Assembly (NCBI RefSeq): GCF_023101765.2 | Contig: NC_064218.1 | Location: 11,780,001-11,844,000 of the forward strand | Direction of reading: 5' to 3' | Origin: Spodoptera frugiperda | Taxonomy: Eukaryota > Arthropoda > Insecta > Lepidoptera > Noctuidae | Length of the DNA: 64,000 nucleotides | Part shown: positions 35,401-46,720 of the stretch, piece after piece | How the letters are laid out: every line of letters begins with the position of its first letter | Numbering within the stretch: position 1 is the stretch's first letter | Notes under the pieces: generated by a model | Database searches by the model: none | Told to the model about the DNA's origin: nothing | The model's input: the letters and a program-made list of their open reading frames with translations, nothing else | Position numbers and translations under genes: made by a program

Positions 35401-36363
35401 TGCGTGTGTCGGGGAATGCTGATTATGAATATGAGTTTCTGCATGGCTTGAAACTAGTCAACTTCCTCGTCAAACAGTTTCACGTAATAATTAATTAAGT
35501 ATGTCTCACGAAAGTTATAATAAGGTATTATAGTAATGTTTGACTGATTTTCCATATCTTAAACCTACAAATATACAATCCTATATATTGAATTTTCAAC
35601 ATTTTGAGCTACTCATTTACCGTACTTACAGATCATATTTATAACATATGCACTTAAACTATAATTACGTGTATTAAAATAAAAATACCAATTAATTCAC
35701 ATTACATTACCTAAGTATCAGACAACATCATTAATTACTTTAATTGAATTCGAAGTAAAACTTGAACTGAATTAACCTTTAGGAGCATGATCCAAAAAAT
35801 CGATACATTTCGTAAAAACCAATTACTACATACAAGTTCACATGTGGAATATTAAATACGGTTATAAATCGATATAAATACGTTTATTATTTAGTCGATA
35901 ATATTTGGCAAAACTTAATTAATCACGATTCGGTTCACTATCACTGCGATCATCGGAAGCCGATCCATATTGTAAGGTCATGTTTATAGTGTAGGGTGAC
36001 TGTGTAGTGAGGTTTTATTTGAGGATATGAAAGATTTTATTTTGGAATAGAAAAGAATGAGCTTTTAAGAATATTTAACAAATATTAAATTTTCTCTTCT
36101 CAGAATAAATAAATGTGAGCCACGATTCAACACGAATGAGTCGGCTCAACCGGAGTGATGCCACGGCCTACAGAAAACTGACGTGAAACAACGCTCACGT
36201 TGTGTTTCGTTATTTAAGTAAGGGCCTCCAATAATGGAGGCCCTTACTTAACTTCCCAAACTTCCCAATCCTCGATTGCCTAACAACCTCACCAAAAAGG
36301 CCGACAACCCATTTGTACCGCCTCTAGTGATTCGGGTATGCATGGGCGGCGGCGACTGCTTAA

Positions 36364-37334
36364 CCCGGCGTCATGGGGGTTGGGTCTGTGCGACCCACCA
36401 CATTTTATTTCGCTTGTAGTTCGGTTACTATGCGTGTGACGTTGCTGCTCTTCTCAATAGCTGGAGCTGTTGAAATGTCCTATACGTCGCAAGCTACACG
36501 TTCGTCGAGCCACGGCCGCAGTGAGAGATACAGGTGCACAAAGTTAAAAAAGGTACGTGAGACCCATCCCCGCAGTCGGTGTAACAATTTCGTGCCACTT
36601 TGTATACATATTGTTTCACTTATTATCTGTGTTTTTATCATTTTTATTTTTTATTTTTATGGTTATTTACAATTGTAGCTGGTTATAAAAAGTTCAATGT
36701 ATTTTATTTGTATTTTTTGTAGGTACTTAGTAAAAAATGGACCGTGAAGGGGCTGAACGACAGCGTATTCTGGCAATTTTACAAGAGTCTAACTGTGATA
36801 CTGAGTTGTCACACCAGGATGTGTGTGACGAAGAAGATCACTTGAGTGAGCGTAGTATTTCAATTGACACAGAACAGGATATCTCAGAGTCTGATAATGA
36901 TGATATTCCACTGTCTATTCGATTGCAATATATCTGCGTAGAACATATAGTACCTTTCTGTGCTGACTGTACCAAAGATAATGATTCCAAATGATTAATT
37001 GTTTATTTTTATTTATTTAGTTACCTACAAAAAAGTGCCATTAATTTTTGAGACTGATTGTTAATTAATAATAATATAATTACATTTACGTAGAAGAGAA
37101 AATGTTTGTTGATAATTTTAGTTCTTTTTTTTAAATGTTATTATATATAATTAAAACATAATATAACATAACATTTGTGTTTTATTAAATCACACAAATA
37201 CCCAAAAATATAAACACGCATAAAAATAGTCTTTGTTATATATAAATTTATTGAAATAATTTCGATATTATGAACGGGTCGGTGAGACCCACCCCAACGT
37301 CCGTGTAACACTTTTCCACCCCCATGACGCCGGG
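36364..37334. mobile_element. piggyBac-like non-autonomous element with TTAA target duplication
   Basis: TTAA flanks both ends (36360-36363 and 37335-37338). The 17-bp terminal inverted repeats are exact (CCCGGCGTCATGGGGGT), and subterminal gggtct..cgaccc motifs are also mirrored. TTAA duplication with CCC-starting ends is the piggyBac superfamily signature. At 971 bp it is too short for a complete transposase (normally ~550-600 residues). Confidence 0.9.
36737..36994 (+). pseudogene. Remnant ORF inside the piggyBac-like element
   Basis: An 85-codon frame starts MDREGAERQRILAILQES and is acidic (DEEDHLSE, SESDNDD). It ends with a short Cys-containing stretch (FCADCTKDND). An acidic N-terminus, and Cys-rich C-terminal residues, occur in piggyBac-family transposases, so this may be the two transposase ends joined by a large internal deletion. 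No catalytic DDD region is present. The assignment rests mainly on position within the element. Confidence 0.5.
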
Positions 37335-38158
37335 TTAATATTTGGTGATACGTCAGCTCGTTTACCGGCTTATACCACAAAAAATCGGTAAAAGTGCAAA
37401 CTATATACGTATATACAATTAGGAAATATTGCCCTTGATTATTGTAACAATCGATCTAGTATCACATTCCTTCACGTTACCTTACTACATTCCATTCTAA
37501 TCTTGCACTATTCGAGATGACATACTATCTTTTCATAAAGTATATATTTACAATAGTAACAATACACCATAGATTGTGATACATTAAGATATCAAATGTT
37601 TTAAAAATTAAACCAATTAAATACAATAGAAAAAGTAGTTTTGTTTTTTCTTATTAGACAATATATCGTACATATCGTGTTTCACATATTAGTACCGTAC
37701 TTTTACCCATACAGACTATGTCTAATGCGACAAAGTAACTTAACATAAAATAAACTATACTTTTGTATAATTCTTTCCTAACACCAATAAAATCTTCAAA
37801 ACGTTCATTAAACAGAATTACACAAAAACATTAAAATAATAGTTTATTTATAAACCCCATAATTATTTAACAATTACCATTATTCACTATTGTTATGTAA
37901 TTACCGCGTAATTTATATAAAAGACGTAATATATCACATTTCAATTATGTAACAAAATTATTATGTTTTATGATGTGTTTGAACTTGATTTATAAACGTC
38001 TAATAATAATAAATAACTTCGTCCTCCAAATTAAATGAAATAATTATAGTTTAACTATTATTCTCACTTTACAAAATTATACATCGGTTAATGGACTGTA
38101 AAATAGTCAAATTTATTTTATTGTTAATATTATGAATAATTCATTTAAATTGTTGTTT

Positions 38159-38250
38159 CGGGTCTGGGTGTCATGTGTATGTGAACTTGTATGTTTATAA
38201 ACGCACCCTGTGTCGTACAGGAGAAAATCCTAGAGTGGGGTAACGTTTTT
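38159..38250 (+). mobile_element. SINE family B 3' fragment
   Basis: gggtctgggtgtcatgtgta, tttataaacgcaccctgtg and aggagaaaatcctagagtgg match the 3' half of family B. Confidence 0.55.
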
Positions 38251-38562
38251 TTTAAAGAAAAAAAAAGAGAATAAAAATCAGAAAGTCATAGACACCCTAC
38301 AAGAGAATCTCTCATTGGAATTTGTATGCGGGCAAGGTCGAGTATTGATGCGCGATCGAGACTAAGTGTCCGTATGTACGTATGTACGGTAATACGGCCA
38401 TTCAAAGAGGATTTGTATGCCAAGCTCAGTATGTGAGAGGGAACCAATACAGAGCTTTTGATTTTGAGCTTTTAAAAAATGAACAAAGTTGAATTTTTTG
38501 TTGCCATATTAAGCGTTAAGAGTTAAAACAAAATTAATCCAATATAAGTTTTTAAACTAACA

Positions 38563-38735
38563 CTAGAATTGGAACTTGAAACGCGATATGTACCATGTTT
38601 TTCAATTTCTATGAGTTTCCGATATTTATTTATCATTTCATCCATGATCAAGCACGCTTAAAACAGTGCCGAAATATCGGAAACTCATAGAAATTGAAAA
38701 ACATGGTAAATATCCCGTTTCAGGTTCCAATTCTA
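38563..38735. mobile_element. Fold-back element with ~64-bp arms
   Basis: Arm 38563-38626 (ctagaattggaacttgaaac ...) is inverted with few mismatches at 38673-38735 around a 46-bp spacer. It is too short to code; a fold-back MITE is most likely. Confidence 0.75.
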
Positions 38736-38867
38736 GGATTATTCCAATATCTCAAATCCAGATTATTCTAGATAAAATCCATTGTTATATCCAAAATCCA
38801 GGTTTTCCTAGATATTTTAAGTAAGAATCGTAGAAGGCGTTGCACAGTTCCCATTTGGAGCGGGAGC

Positions 38868-39205
38868 TATGGGTGCTTTTACATCAGACATATATGTATG
38901 TACTAGCTATGATATGAAGATGTAATAGTAAAGCTGTGATACTATGTGACCGTTTCCACCAATAGTAAACTATGTAGTTGTATGAGTAAGATATGTTAAT
39001 AAGATGCGCCGCCGCAAAGTAACCGTTGCGAGGAAGATGCGGAGCTTGAGTATGCGATATGTTGATAATCCATCCATAGCACGCATCCATAAAACATAGC
39101 TTAGTTGAGTCCCTTTCCAACAATGCTAAGCTATGTGTACCAATTAATATGATTGGTGGAAGCCGAACGTATCCACAGCAACGTACCATAACACATCTCT
39201 TCAGA
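38868..39205 (-). mobile_element. MITE family F copy
   Basis: It starts gggtgcttttacatcagaca and ends acatctcttcagatct..aggtaaaagct, an imperfect inverted repeat. The interior (gcacgcatccata, ccaccaat, aagctatg) matches, in opposite orientation, 43795-44082. Confidence 0.5.
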
Positions 39206-39772
39206 TCTGTAGAGGTAAAAGCTCTAGAATATGTTCGTCAGTTAAAGTGTGAAATATAAGCAGAAATCTTGCTTGTTACTAAATAATAATGACCACAATA
39301 TCGAACTCTAAACATTAATAAATAAATTAATGGTATGATTTATCTTATTTATATATTTATTTCGATTTTCCAACAATATAAACAATTGTTTACATTATAT
39401 ACTTTACTGAATATGGCCAGAGAAACATAAAACAAGTGCTACAATTGATTACAGGTTAACACCTCATGCAAAAAACAATCATTACCATGTTTTATTAGTT
39501 TAGTCTTACTAAAGTTACAATAAAATCATGTTTTATAACTACTACAATTGAAATTCATGTAAATGAAACGAAAATACAAAAATATAGTACTCCGTAGTAC
39601 AAACTTCACAAAACAAGCTTTACTAACTACAGTAACATTACCTGCCTTAACAAGGCACACCACATAAAGCCATCCTCAACAATTAGACAAGTCCATCCAT
39701 GAGCATCATAATATTGTTATTATGAAATATCGACCACGACCTAACGATGAAGTAGATCGACCCACACCCACC

Positions 39773-39807
39773 TATATATACTGCACTGATACTGAGAGGT
39801 TATCAGT
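39773..39807 (+). promoter_or_regulatory. Core promoter of the first clustered CPR gene
   Basis: TATATATA at 39773-39780 and initiator TCAGT at 39803-39807 (gttatcagttgca). The initiator neighbourhood and the acagcttctgggtagc leader match the four later paralogues. Confidence 0.7.
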
Positions 39808-39870
39808 TGCAACCACAGCTTCTGGGTAGCCAGTTCATTCATTAAAACAAAATAAAAAAAAAACACGAAT

Positions 39871-41584
39871 ATGAAATTGGTAAGGGGTTTCAGATCTACT
39901 GGAATTTATTTTGAAAACAGTAGTTAGATCAATAAATGATTTTATTAATAGTTGCATTATAATTCATTAAAATTATTTCCGTATTTCAAAATTATAAGCA
40001 ACTGTTTTCTTTTATTGTTTTGATTAAATTGAACTATAAAAAAATATTTGAAACAAAGAAATAAGTGCTAATTTTTTTCATTCGCTAATTTTCTATTTTC
40101 AGTTCATCGTTTTAGCAGCAGTGGCGTTAGCCCAGGCCGCCAAACTGGACAGGACGTACCTCCCACCGAACGCGCAGGCTTCAGCAGGATCTGCCTTCCT
40201 CGAAGCTCCTCTTCAGTCCAACGGATTCCAGGATCAATCTGGTGCCTTCCCCAACAATGGATTTGCCAACAACGCCCAAAACGGAGCTTACTCAGGCTTC
40301 GAAGCCCGTCCCGTGGAGCGCGCCCAGGCTGCCTTCGAGAGGAACGCTGCTATCCTTCGTCAGGACAACTTCAATGATGGAGAGACTTACGCGTATGCTT
40401 ATGAGACTGAGAACGGTATCTCCGGCGAGGAGAACGGAGTGGCGACCAACGGAGTGCAGGCTCAGGGCAGCTACTCCTACACTGGGGATGATGGCAAGGT
40501 CTACTCTGTGAGGTGAGTTTGATTGTGTCAAAAAGTGATTTGTAACGGTTATTGAGTTGGTGCGTTGTATATCGTGTGCGCAGTGGAAGCTTATAGACAA
40601 CAATGAATATTATGAATGATATTTTTAAATAGCAACTAAAATATTTTTATATTAGGTTTATCAATGAGTATACAAACAATGGTGATGTTGACGAGAGGAT
40701 TTTCGGCAGCATAAATAAACTCGTTTCAAACATACAGGTACACCGCTGACGAGAACGGTTTCCAGCCCCAGGGTGACCATCTTCCCACACCTCCTCCCAT
40801 CCCTGCTGAAATCCTGAAGGCTTTGGAGCAGAACGCCCGTGATGAGGCTGCTGGCATCTACGATGACGGTAAGCTAAACAAATAATCTTCGCGAAAGTAA
40901 TATATTTAAGAAATAATTGCAACAGACTTATCAACATACTTTCCTTTGTTTCCTTAGGTACGTACAGCGATGCTAAATACGCTGACGACAGCCAACAACA
41001 GTACTACGACAGCAACGCTCAAGCTATTAACTACAACAACGCTCAGTCCAACAACTACATTGCTCCATCTAACAACTACAACGGCCAATTCAACAACTAC
41101 AACTCCGCCAACTCTGCTCCAGGCGAACTACAACTCCGCCAACTCTGCCCAGGCTAACTACAACTCCGCCAACTCTGCCCAGGCTAACTACAACTCCGCT
41201 CAATCAAACTACAACGCTCAGTCCAACTATAATGCTCAGTCCAACTACAACTCCGCTCAGTCCAACTACAACCCCGCCCAGTCCAACTACAACTCCGCTC
41301 AGTCCAACTACAACAACGCTGATGCCGTCATCACTACCAGCGCTCTGATCCGCAACGATGCTTCTGGAAGCAGCAGCAACGTCGCTGGTACCCAGAAGGC
41401 TTACCTTCCTCCCTTCGCTCAGGCCAACACTGACGCCATTGTGACCAACAACGCTCTCCGAAACGATGATGGAAGCAGTAGCTCAATCTCTGGAGTCCAG
41501 AACTCTTACCTCCCACCTTTTGGCCAGCGTCAGAGGAATGGTGCGAGGCCTTCCTTCAACGCTAGAGACGGCTACCGTTATTAG
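39871..41584 (+). CDS. RR-1 cuticular protein with N/Y-rich tail; 1-nt frameshift in exon 4
   Basis: Coding exons are 39871-39879, 40103-40512, 40738-40868 and 40958-41584, with GT/AG junctions at the same phases as the paralogues. MKLFIVLAAVALAQA is a signal peptide, then KLDRTYLPP. The RR-1 domain spans exons 2-3 (DGETYAYAYETENG, GDDGKVYSVR, YTADENGFQP). Exon 4 starts in frame (GTYSDAKYADDSQQQYYDS) and enters NYNSAQS repeats. At about 41117-41120 one extra base relative to the next repeat unit shifts the frame, giving a stop at 41155-41157 (249 residues). The other frame then carries the expected tail (YLPPFGQ, RPSFNARDGYRY) to the TAG at 41582-41584. Total exon length is 1,177 nt, one more than a multiple of three. 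It may be a real disruption, an allele, or an assembly error. Confidence 0.88.
41098..41320 (+). repeat. Tandem coding repeats NYNSAQ / NYNSANSAQA
   Basis: Units of 18-30 bp (aactacaactccgcc, cagtccaac) repeat in exon 4. The extra base lies in the first long unit, where slippage or sequencing error is plausible. Confidence 0.85.
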
Positions 41585-41630
41585 AGGCTATTGATAAGAA
41601 TTTAAGATTATCGATTAATATAAACGACCT

Positions 41631-41636
41631 ATTAAA
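41631..41636 (+). terminator. Candidate poly(A) signal (ATTAAA) of the first clustered CPR gene
   Basis: A variant hexamer ATTAAA about 47 bp past the stop; no AATAAA is nearby. Confidence 0.4.
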
Positions 41637-41819
41637 TAGTATTTATAACAATGATTTTTGGTTTTATTTGATGGTGGATCCCGTTTGAGGTGGAAAACTA
41701 TTGATAAATGGTACGTGAAATTACAGCACGTTTATGTATTGTATTAAGATAATGCCAACTTGTAAAATACAAGAAAATATTTATGTAAGATGTGAAATAA
41801 TTCTGAGGAATCGATATCA

Positions 41820-42032
41820 ACCGCACGGTTGGCACCGTGACTGGGCAACTGGCTGTCGTACAACGTGTAGCTGGTTTGACTAGCGCAATTCTTGTGTTTC
41901 ACAAATTCTATCGGGTCTATGTCCATATTGTGAACTCTAGTTTGTAAACGCACCGACAACATTGTTGTTTTGGTTTTGGGTGTCATGTTCATGTGGCCAC
42001 AGGAGAAAATGCAAGCGTGGGGCGATCGAAAA
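41820..42032 (+). mobile_element. SINE family B copy
   Basis: cacggttggcaccgtgactg, gcaactggctgtcgtacaac, tagtttgtaaacgcaccgac and aggagaaaatgcaagcgtgg. The B-box segment is disturbed. Confidence 0.65.
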
Positions 42033-42756
42033 CGTATTTTATAAAATTGTTAGATTCACTTATTTTTCAATAATTTATTTACGACTCGGAGCAGATACCA
42101 GGCCAAAAATATAAACAGTAACAATTAGTCTTGCAGTAAATAGTCGAGTTATGGTGTAACTAACATGATTTAGTTTTATAGACCTTTTACTATTGAAGGA
42201 GATGCTGAAGCGAATTAAATTTCCATGTGAAAATGGTATAGGCACATGAAATTGTAAATATATTTTATGACTTTTAAAGATTGCTTGCTTTGTGCATAGT
42301 TTTTTAATAATTATAATTTTATGGAGAAAAAGTATTAACCGATATCAATGGTACGAGCACAAAGAAAATCTTTCCGAAATATTTTATTCAATAGACGGGT
42401 TTCTTTTGGCTAATGATTATGGAAATAACACATAGACATATAATATAGTTAGTCTAGTTTATGCCAGTGGCTTCGGCCGCGTCCCATATGACAAAGCCTA
42501 TCCGTGATTACAGACCACAATCTAACACTGTTCCAAATTAAACAACCATATTACACTGATGCTATGGTCGTAAGACCATACGCGCTATCGCGATGACTGT
42601 AAAGCGATACCGTAACAATACATTAGGAAATGTCAAACTGGTATCTTCAAACAACAATATACGTCCAGTTTGTGATTTGTGTGATCTAATTAAATAATAA
42701 TGGTAACTGGTATGCATTTTTATTAAAAAAAAAAAAAAAACGTTAGCCAAAACTAA

Positions 42757-42935
42757 GATTTTCTCCTATGTTGTAGGTGCGTTTACAGACATACAAATTC
42801 ATACATACATAATACCTAGGCTGGCATAATATTTAGGCAAATTGGCTGTGAATCACACAAAATGTACCTATACAGAAATCGAACCCGTGCCGTGATTACG
42901 CCGCACCGGCAATCACTGCGTCAACCGTACACTCA
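42757..42935 (-). mobile_element. SINE family B, minus orientation
   Basis: ttttctcctatgttgtaggt, gcgtttacagacatacaaat, aatcgaacccgtgccg and gcaccggcaatcactgcgtc are the inverse of family B, with an intact B-box-like sequence. Confidence 0.65.
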
Positions 42936-43794
42936 TTAATTAGAACACTAACCACTACGATTGATTAAAATTTGGTTGCAGATATATATATTAAATTCCG
43001 TGGGACCAGCTTCATGTTTCTAGACCACAGAAGAGTTGTAATGTTGTAGGTTGTCTAGCAAGGTTACGGACACACGGCACGGATGTTCATAAAAGAATAA
43101 TGCACTTTGTGGCTTAACTACTGGGCCTATTTCGCTCATTTTTCGTATATAGTCAGCCAAGATGATAACAAATATGTGATTTAAATTAAGTCATAAGAGG
43201 TTTTCCCATACAGTGTACAACACTATACATTTTGGACTATAAACCTATACACTATACGCCTAATCCTTCAAGAAATTTTCAAAAGAATTTCAAATGACCT
43301 TGGTACGAAGCACATCACGCTACTGATACAGTACACGCCAGTCGACTGGTCAAGGTGAACTAATGTTTCCGGCAATTGCGATACAGTTATTGACCCATCT
43401 GCTTTTTGCGTACATCACGAATTGGAAATTAAAAACCACATGAGCATTAGGCAAGGCACATATATTTTTATTGGGTCCCACAAATACGAGTATTCACTTG
43501 AAGGACTTGTGTGAAGAAATCTCTTGGAATTTTATGAATTTATTGATGCAGTTGGTATGTTTGGGGTCCGTTAACTTAAGGTTAATTAATAAAGTATTAT
43601 TAAAAGACAGCCACAGGTAGGTAACAAGAGATAGATCATTTATTGAGGTAATACGTAAGTACGTAATCGAACAAAAATAAGTGTAGTAACTGGATTTACA
43701 GGTGAAAGTAATCGCAGTATTTATACAGGCGGATAACTATCAAAATAGGGATTTCCAATATCTGTTTAATAAATAATTCAAAATCTCATTTCTA

Positions 43795-44082
43795 AAGAGT
43801 GTTTCTCCATCAGAGACATGCTATGATGTTGCTGTGGATGCGTTTGGCTTCCACCAATCATATTCATCAGTACACATAGATTAGCACTGGTGAAAACGGA
43901 CGCAGTTATGTTTTTTTATAAGGAGAGATGCGTCCTATGGATGCGTGCTATAGATGTGTGCATACTCGACCTGCGCAACTTCCTCCCATAGCTACATAGT
44001 ATCAGTGGAAACGGTCACGTAGTTTACAGCTTAGCTATTACATCTACATAGCACATTTCTGGTGAAAAAGCACCCTAAGAAT
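43795..44082 (+). mobile_element. MITE family F copy
   Basis: Inverted ends gagtgtttctccatcagaga and acatttctggtgaaaaagca flank a body with gtggatgcgtttggcttcca and gatgcgtgctatag. It is related to 38868-39205 and to fragments at 47590-47711 and 51105-51262. Confidence 0.55.
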
Positions 44083-44342
44083 CAAAGTTTTGATCGTAAG
44101 ACGAAATAAAAAAAATTTTTTGATCTAAATTGTGCCATTATGCCACATAATTCGCTACAAGACTTAGAGCATAATGTGATAGGCCACTACAATAAATAAT
44201 ATACCTACAGTAACATAACTAAATATACGTATTTAAACAATCTAGATCATAAGAGGTTATAATATAATTTGCATAAGCATAAGCTCTGTTTTAAAATTCC
44301 ACCTTCCTAATAGTAAAACTTTCTTACAGTGTGACCACACCT

Positions 44343-44477
44343 AAGGTCAGCCACAACTAAACAAGTTCATCCTCGAGCATCGCCCGCTCATTAAGAAACA
44401 TTGGCCGCTACTTACGATGTAATTGATCGATTCGCACCTCACTATAAATACTGTGATAACGATACTGGGTTATCAGT
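44343..44477 (+). promoter_or_regulatory. Promoter of the second clustered CPR gene
   Basis: AAGGTCA at 44343-44349, TATAAATA at 44443-44450 and TCAGT initiator at 44473-44477. AAGGTCA is a half-site of the FTZ-F1/orphan nuclear receptor type (established for that family). Its use here is inferred from exact conservation in all four copies. Confidence 0.65.
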
Positions 44478-44527
44478 TGCACTCACAGCTTCTGGGTAGC
44501 AAGTTCTGTACAACACAAGAACACAAA

Positions 44528-45511
44528 ATGAAATTGGTGAGGATTTATTTGGAGCAATTAATTTTTAATTGAAGATAATTGTTGAGGCTCTTGCATCTTT
44601 ATATAACTGGCGTGTTTTTTTTTCAGTTCATCGTCTTAGCCGCTGTTGCTCTGGCCCAGGCCGCCAAACTGGACAGGACGTACCTCCCACCCAACGCGCA
44701 GGCTTCTGCAGGATCTGCCTTCCTTGATGCTCCTCGTCAGTCCAGTGGATTCCAGGGGCAAACTGGTGCCTTCTCATCCAACTCCCAGAGTGGAGCTTAC
44801 TCAGGCTTCGAAGCCCGTCCCGTGGAGCGCGCCCAGGCTGCCTTCGAGAGGAACGCTGCTATCCTTCGTCAGGACAACTCCAATGATGGAGAGACTTACG
44901 CGTATGCTTATGAGACTGAGAACGGTATCTCCGGCGAGGAGAACGGAGTGGCGACCAACGGAGTGCAGGCTCAGGGCAGCTACTCCTACACTGGGGATGA
45001 TGGCAAGGTCTACTCTGTGAGGTAAATATTAGAACATGATAATATGACCTTTCAACAATATTATTGTTTTTATAACACTAACGTCTATTGTCACTTCTGC
45101 AGATACACCGCTGATGAGAACGGTTTCCAGCCCGAAGGTGACCATCTCCCCACTCCTCACCCCATCCCTGAAGAGATCCTGAAGGCTCTGGAGCAGAACG
45201 CTCGCGATGAGGCTGCTGGCATCTTTGACGACGGTAAACCATTGTGACAATTAATAAATTACCACCTTCAATATTTTTATATAATTGGACAATAACTTAG
45301 TTAACTATTTTTTTTAATTGTAGGATCTTACAGCGAGGCTAAATACTCTAGCAACTCCCAGCAAACTTACTACGACAGCAACGCTCAAGCCATCAATGGC
45401 CAAAGCTCCGGCTCTGCTGCTGGAGTCCAGAAAGCGTACCTCCCCCCCTTCGCGCAGAAGGCGGGAGCGAGACAATCCTCCTTCGACGCTAGAGCCGGCT
45501 ACCGGTACTAG
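44528..45511 (+). CDS. RR-1 cuticular protein (cluster copy 2)
   Basis: Exons 44528-44536, 44627-45021, 45103-45233 and 45324-45511 total 723 nt (240 residues) with GT/AG introns of 90, 81 and 90 bp. The true start is the MKL exon; an upstream in-frame Met at 44579 lies in the intron. The signal peptide is MKLFIVLAAVALAQA, then KLDRTYLPPN. The RR-1 domain is at about residues 88-155, split after YSVR by intron 2, and continues YTADENGFQPEGDHLPTPHP. The tail KAYLPPFAQ and RQSSFDARAGYRY is shared by the cluster. A secreted, chitin-binding structural protein of cuticle. Its closest relative is the copy at 48630-49619. Confidence 0.95.
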
Positions 45512-45550
45512 AGACTGATGTAAATTGTTGTACATATCGGATTGTTATTC

Positions 45551-45556
45551 AATAAA
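45551..45556 (+). terminator. Poly(A) signal, cluster copy 2
   Basis: AATAAA 40 bp after the stop in the conserved context ttattcaataaagtattt, shared by copies 3-5. Confidence 0.75.
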
Positions 45557-46120
45557 GTATTTATTTGAACACTATTTCTGTTGACTGATTTCTAAATTCC
45601 TGTGCTCATTCGGATTATACATAAAAGAAGTATTATGAATTAAATCTTTTCTAGAGTAAATCAGAATTTATAAAATAATAGAAATTGTATATTAATCGAA
45701 CTGACAACGTATCATAAAAAAGGAATAGTAGATTGCATGTCATTTAATGGAACAAAGAATAAAAGACTCCAAGAAAATGTTATGTGACACTCGGAAATAA
45801 AATAACAAACAAAATTTAAACACAAGTTGAACGAGTTTATAGAGAGCTCCATGCCCCAAGGGATTGCCAATGACACGAATGTTGAAACTTAATTTATCAA
45901 AATATATTGATTGAAACTTCTGTCAAGCCCATAATAGTGACTTTTCCATTAACTTGTTCGACTACCGCTACGATAGCTATTAATCTATTAATTTGTATTA
46001 CTAACAATCGTATCATAATATGATCAATGGGTTATTTAATACAAATACGGAAACATACATATAATGGCTATTTAAACAAGAAACCCGTAAATATAAAATC
46101 ATATTAAATCTATAAATTCT

Positions 46121-46536
46121 ATATATACAATGTGATAGGGTTCGGACTTCTAACCCGTTAAGGCTGAGTACTACATCTAATTTTATCGACAAAAGTCGGG
46201 GGTCGAAGGGGTCGAATCCCCTCCCCCTTAAAATTATGGCTATTTTAATATTTTTCTTACTTTATGTGATATCAAAGGCTGTATGCGTCGTAGAAAAAAA
46301 CGACAAACGGTAGCTAATAACCTTGGCTAACTAATTCATTACTTTTTTCATATGTTTGATAATGTTTTGGTGAGAAAAAAAAATAATTTCTGAATAATCT
46401 TTACCGAAAATATCGCTATTTTTCAATATTTTCAATTGGGGTTTCAAACCCCCATATTACTTTTTTGTCGATAAATTTAGATGTAGTACTCAGCCTTAAC
46501 GGGTTAGAAGTCCCACACCTATCACATTGTATATAT
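46121..46536. mobile_element. MITE with ~80-bp terminal inverted repeats
   Basis: atatatacaatgtgatagg at 46121-46139 is exactly inverted at 46518-46536, and the match continues inward through cttctaacccgttaaggctg and agtactacatctaa with few differences. The ~250-bp interior has no coding capacity. It lies in the first duplication unit only. Confidence 0.8.
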
Positions 46537-46548
46537 TCAATCATATAT

Positions 46549-46720
46549 TGACTGCACGTTTGGGGTGGCTGGGCGACCGGCTGTCGTGCAAAGTATAGCG
46601 GGTTTGATTCCCGCATGGAGGAATTCTTTGTGTGATCCACAAGTTGTTGTTTCGGGTCTTGTATGTCTGTAAACACATACAGCACAGGAGAAAATCCTAG
46701 TGTGAAGCAACGTTAAAAAA
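46549..46720 (+). mobile_element. SINE family B copy
   Basis: gactgcacgtttggggtggc, B box gggtttgattccc, tgatccacaagttgttgttt and aggagaaaatcctagtgtga, immediately after the MITE. Confidence 0.75.

Larger units (their letters stand above)
29914..36117. other. AT-rich intergenic region with SINE copies
   Basis: No gene is supported. A family C fragment (30570-30630, minus), a family D fragment (32425-32565, minus), SINE A copies (32822 and 35231) and a repeat fragment (33710-33850) are recognisable. The remaining sequence shows nothing I can name. Confidence 0.6.
36118..37375 (+). mobile_element. SINE-like repeat (family C) split by a piggyBac-like insertion
   Basis: 36118-36359 carries the family C 5' and middle parts up to gggcggcggcgactgc. 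37339-37375 resumes with the family 3' end (tttaccggcttatacca). It also holds a 17-bp-arm hairpin at 36214-36251 (TTAAGTAAGGGCCTCCA). Confidence 0.8.

Noticed and set aside
36373..36678. 101-residue frame at the left end of the piggyBac-like element
   Set aside because: It starts inside the terminal inverted repeat and shows no domain, so it is probably fortuitous.
44646..45020. 124-residue Arg/Leu-rich frame, repeated in every cluster copy
   Set aside because: An alternative frame of exon 2. Its repetition reflects duplication of the real exon.
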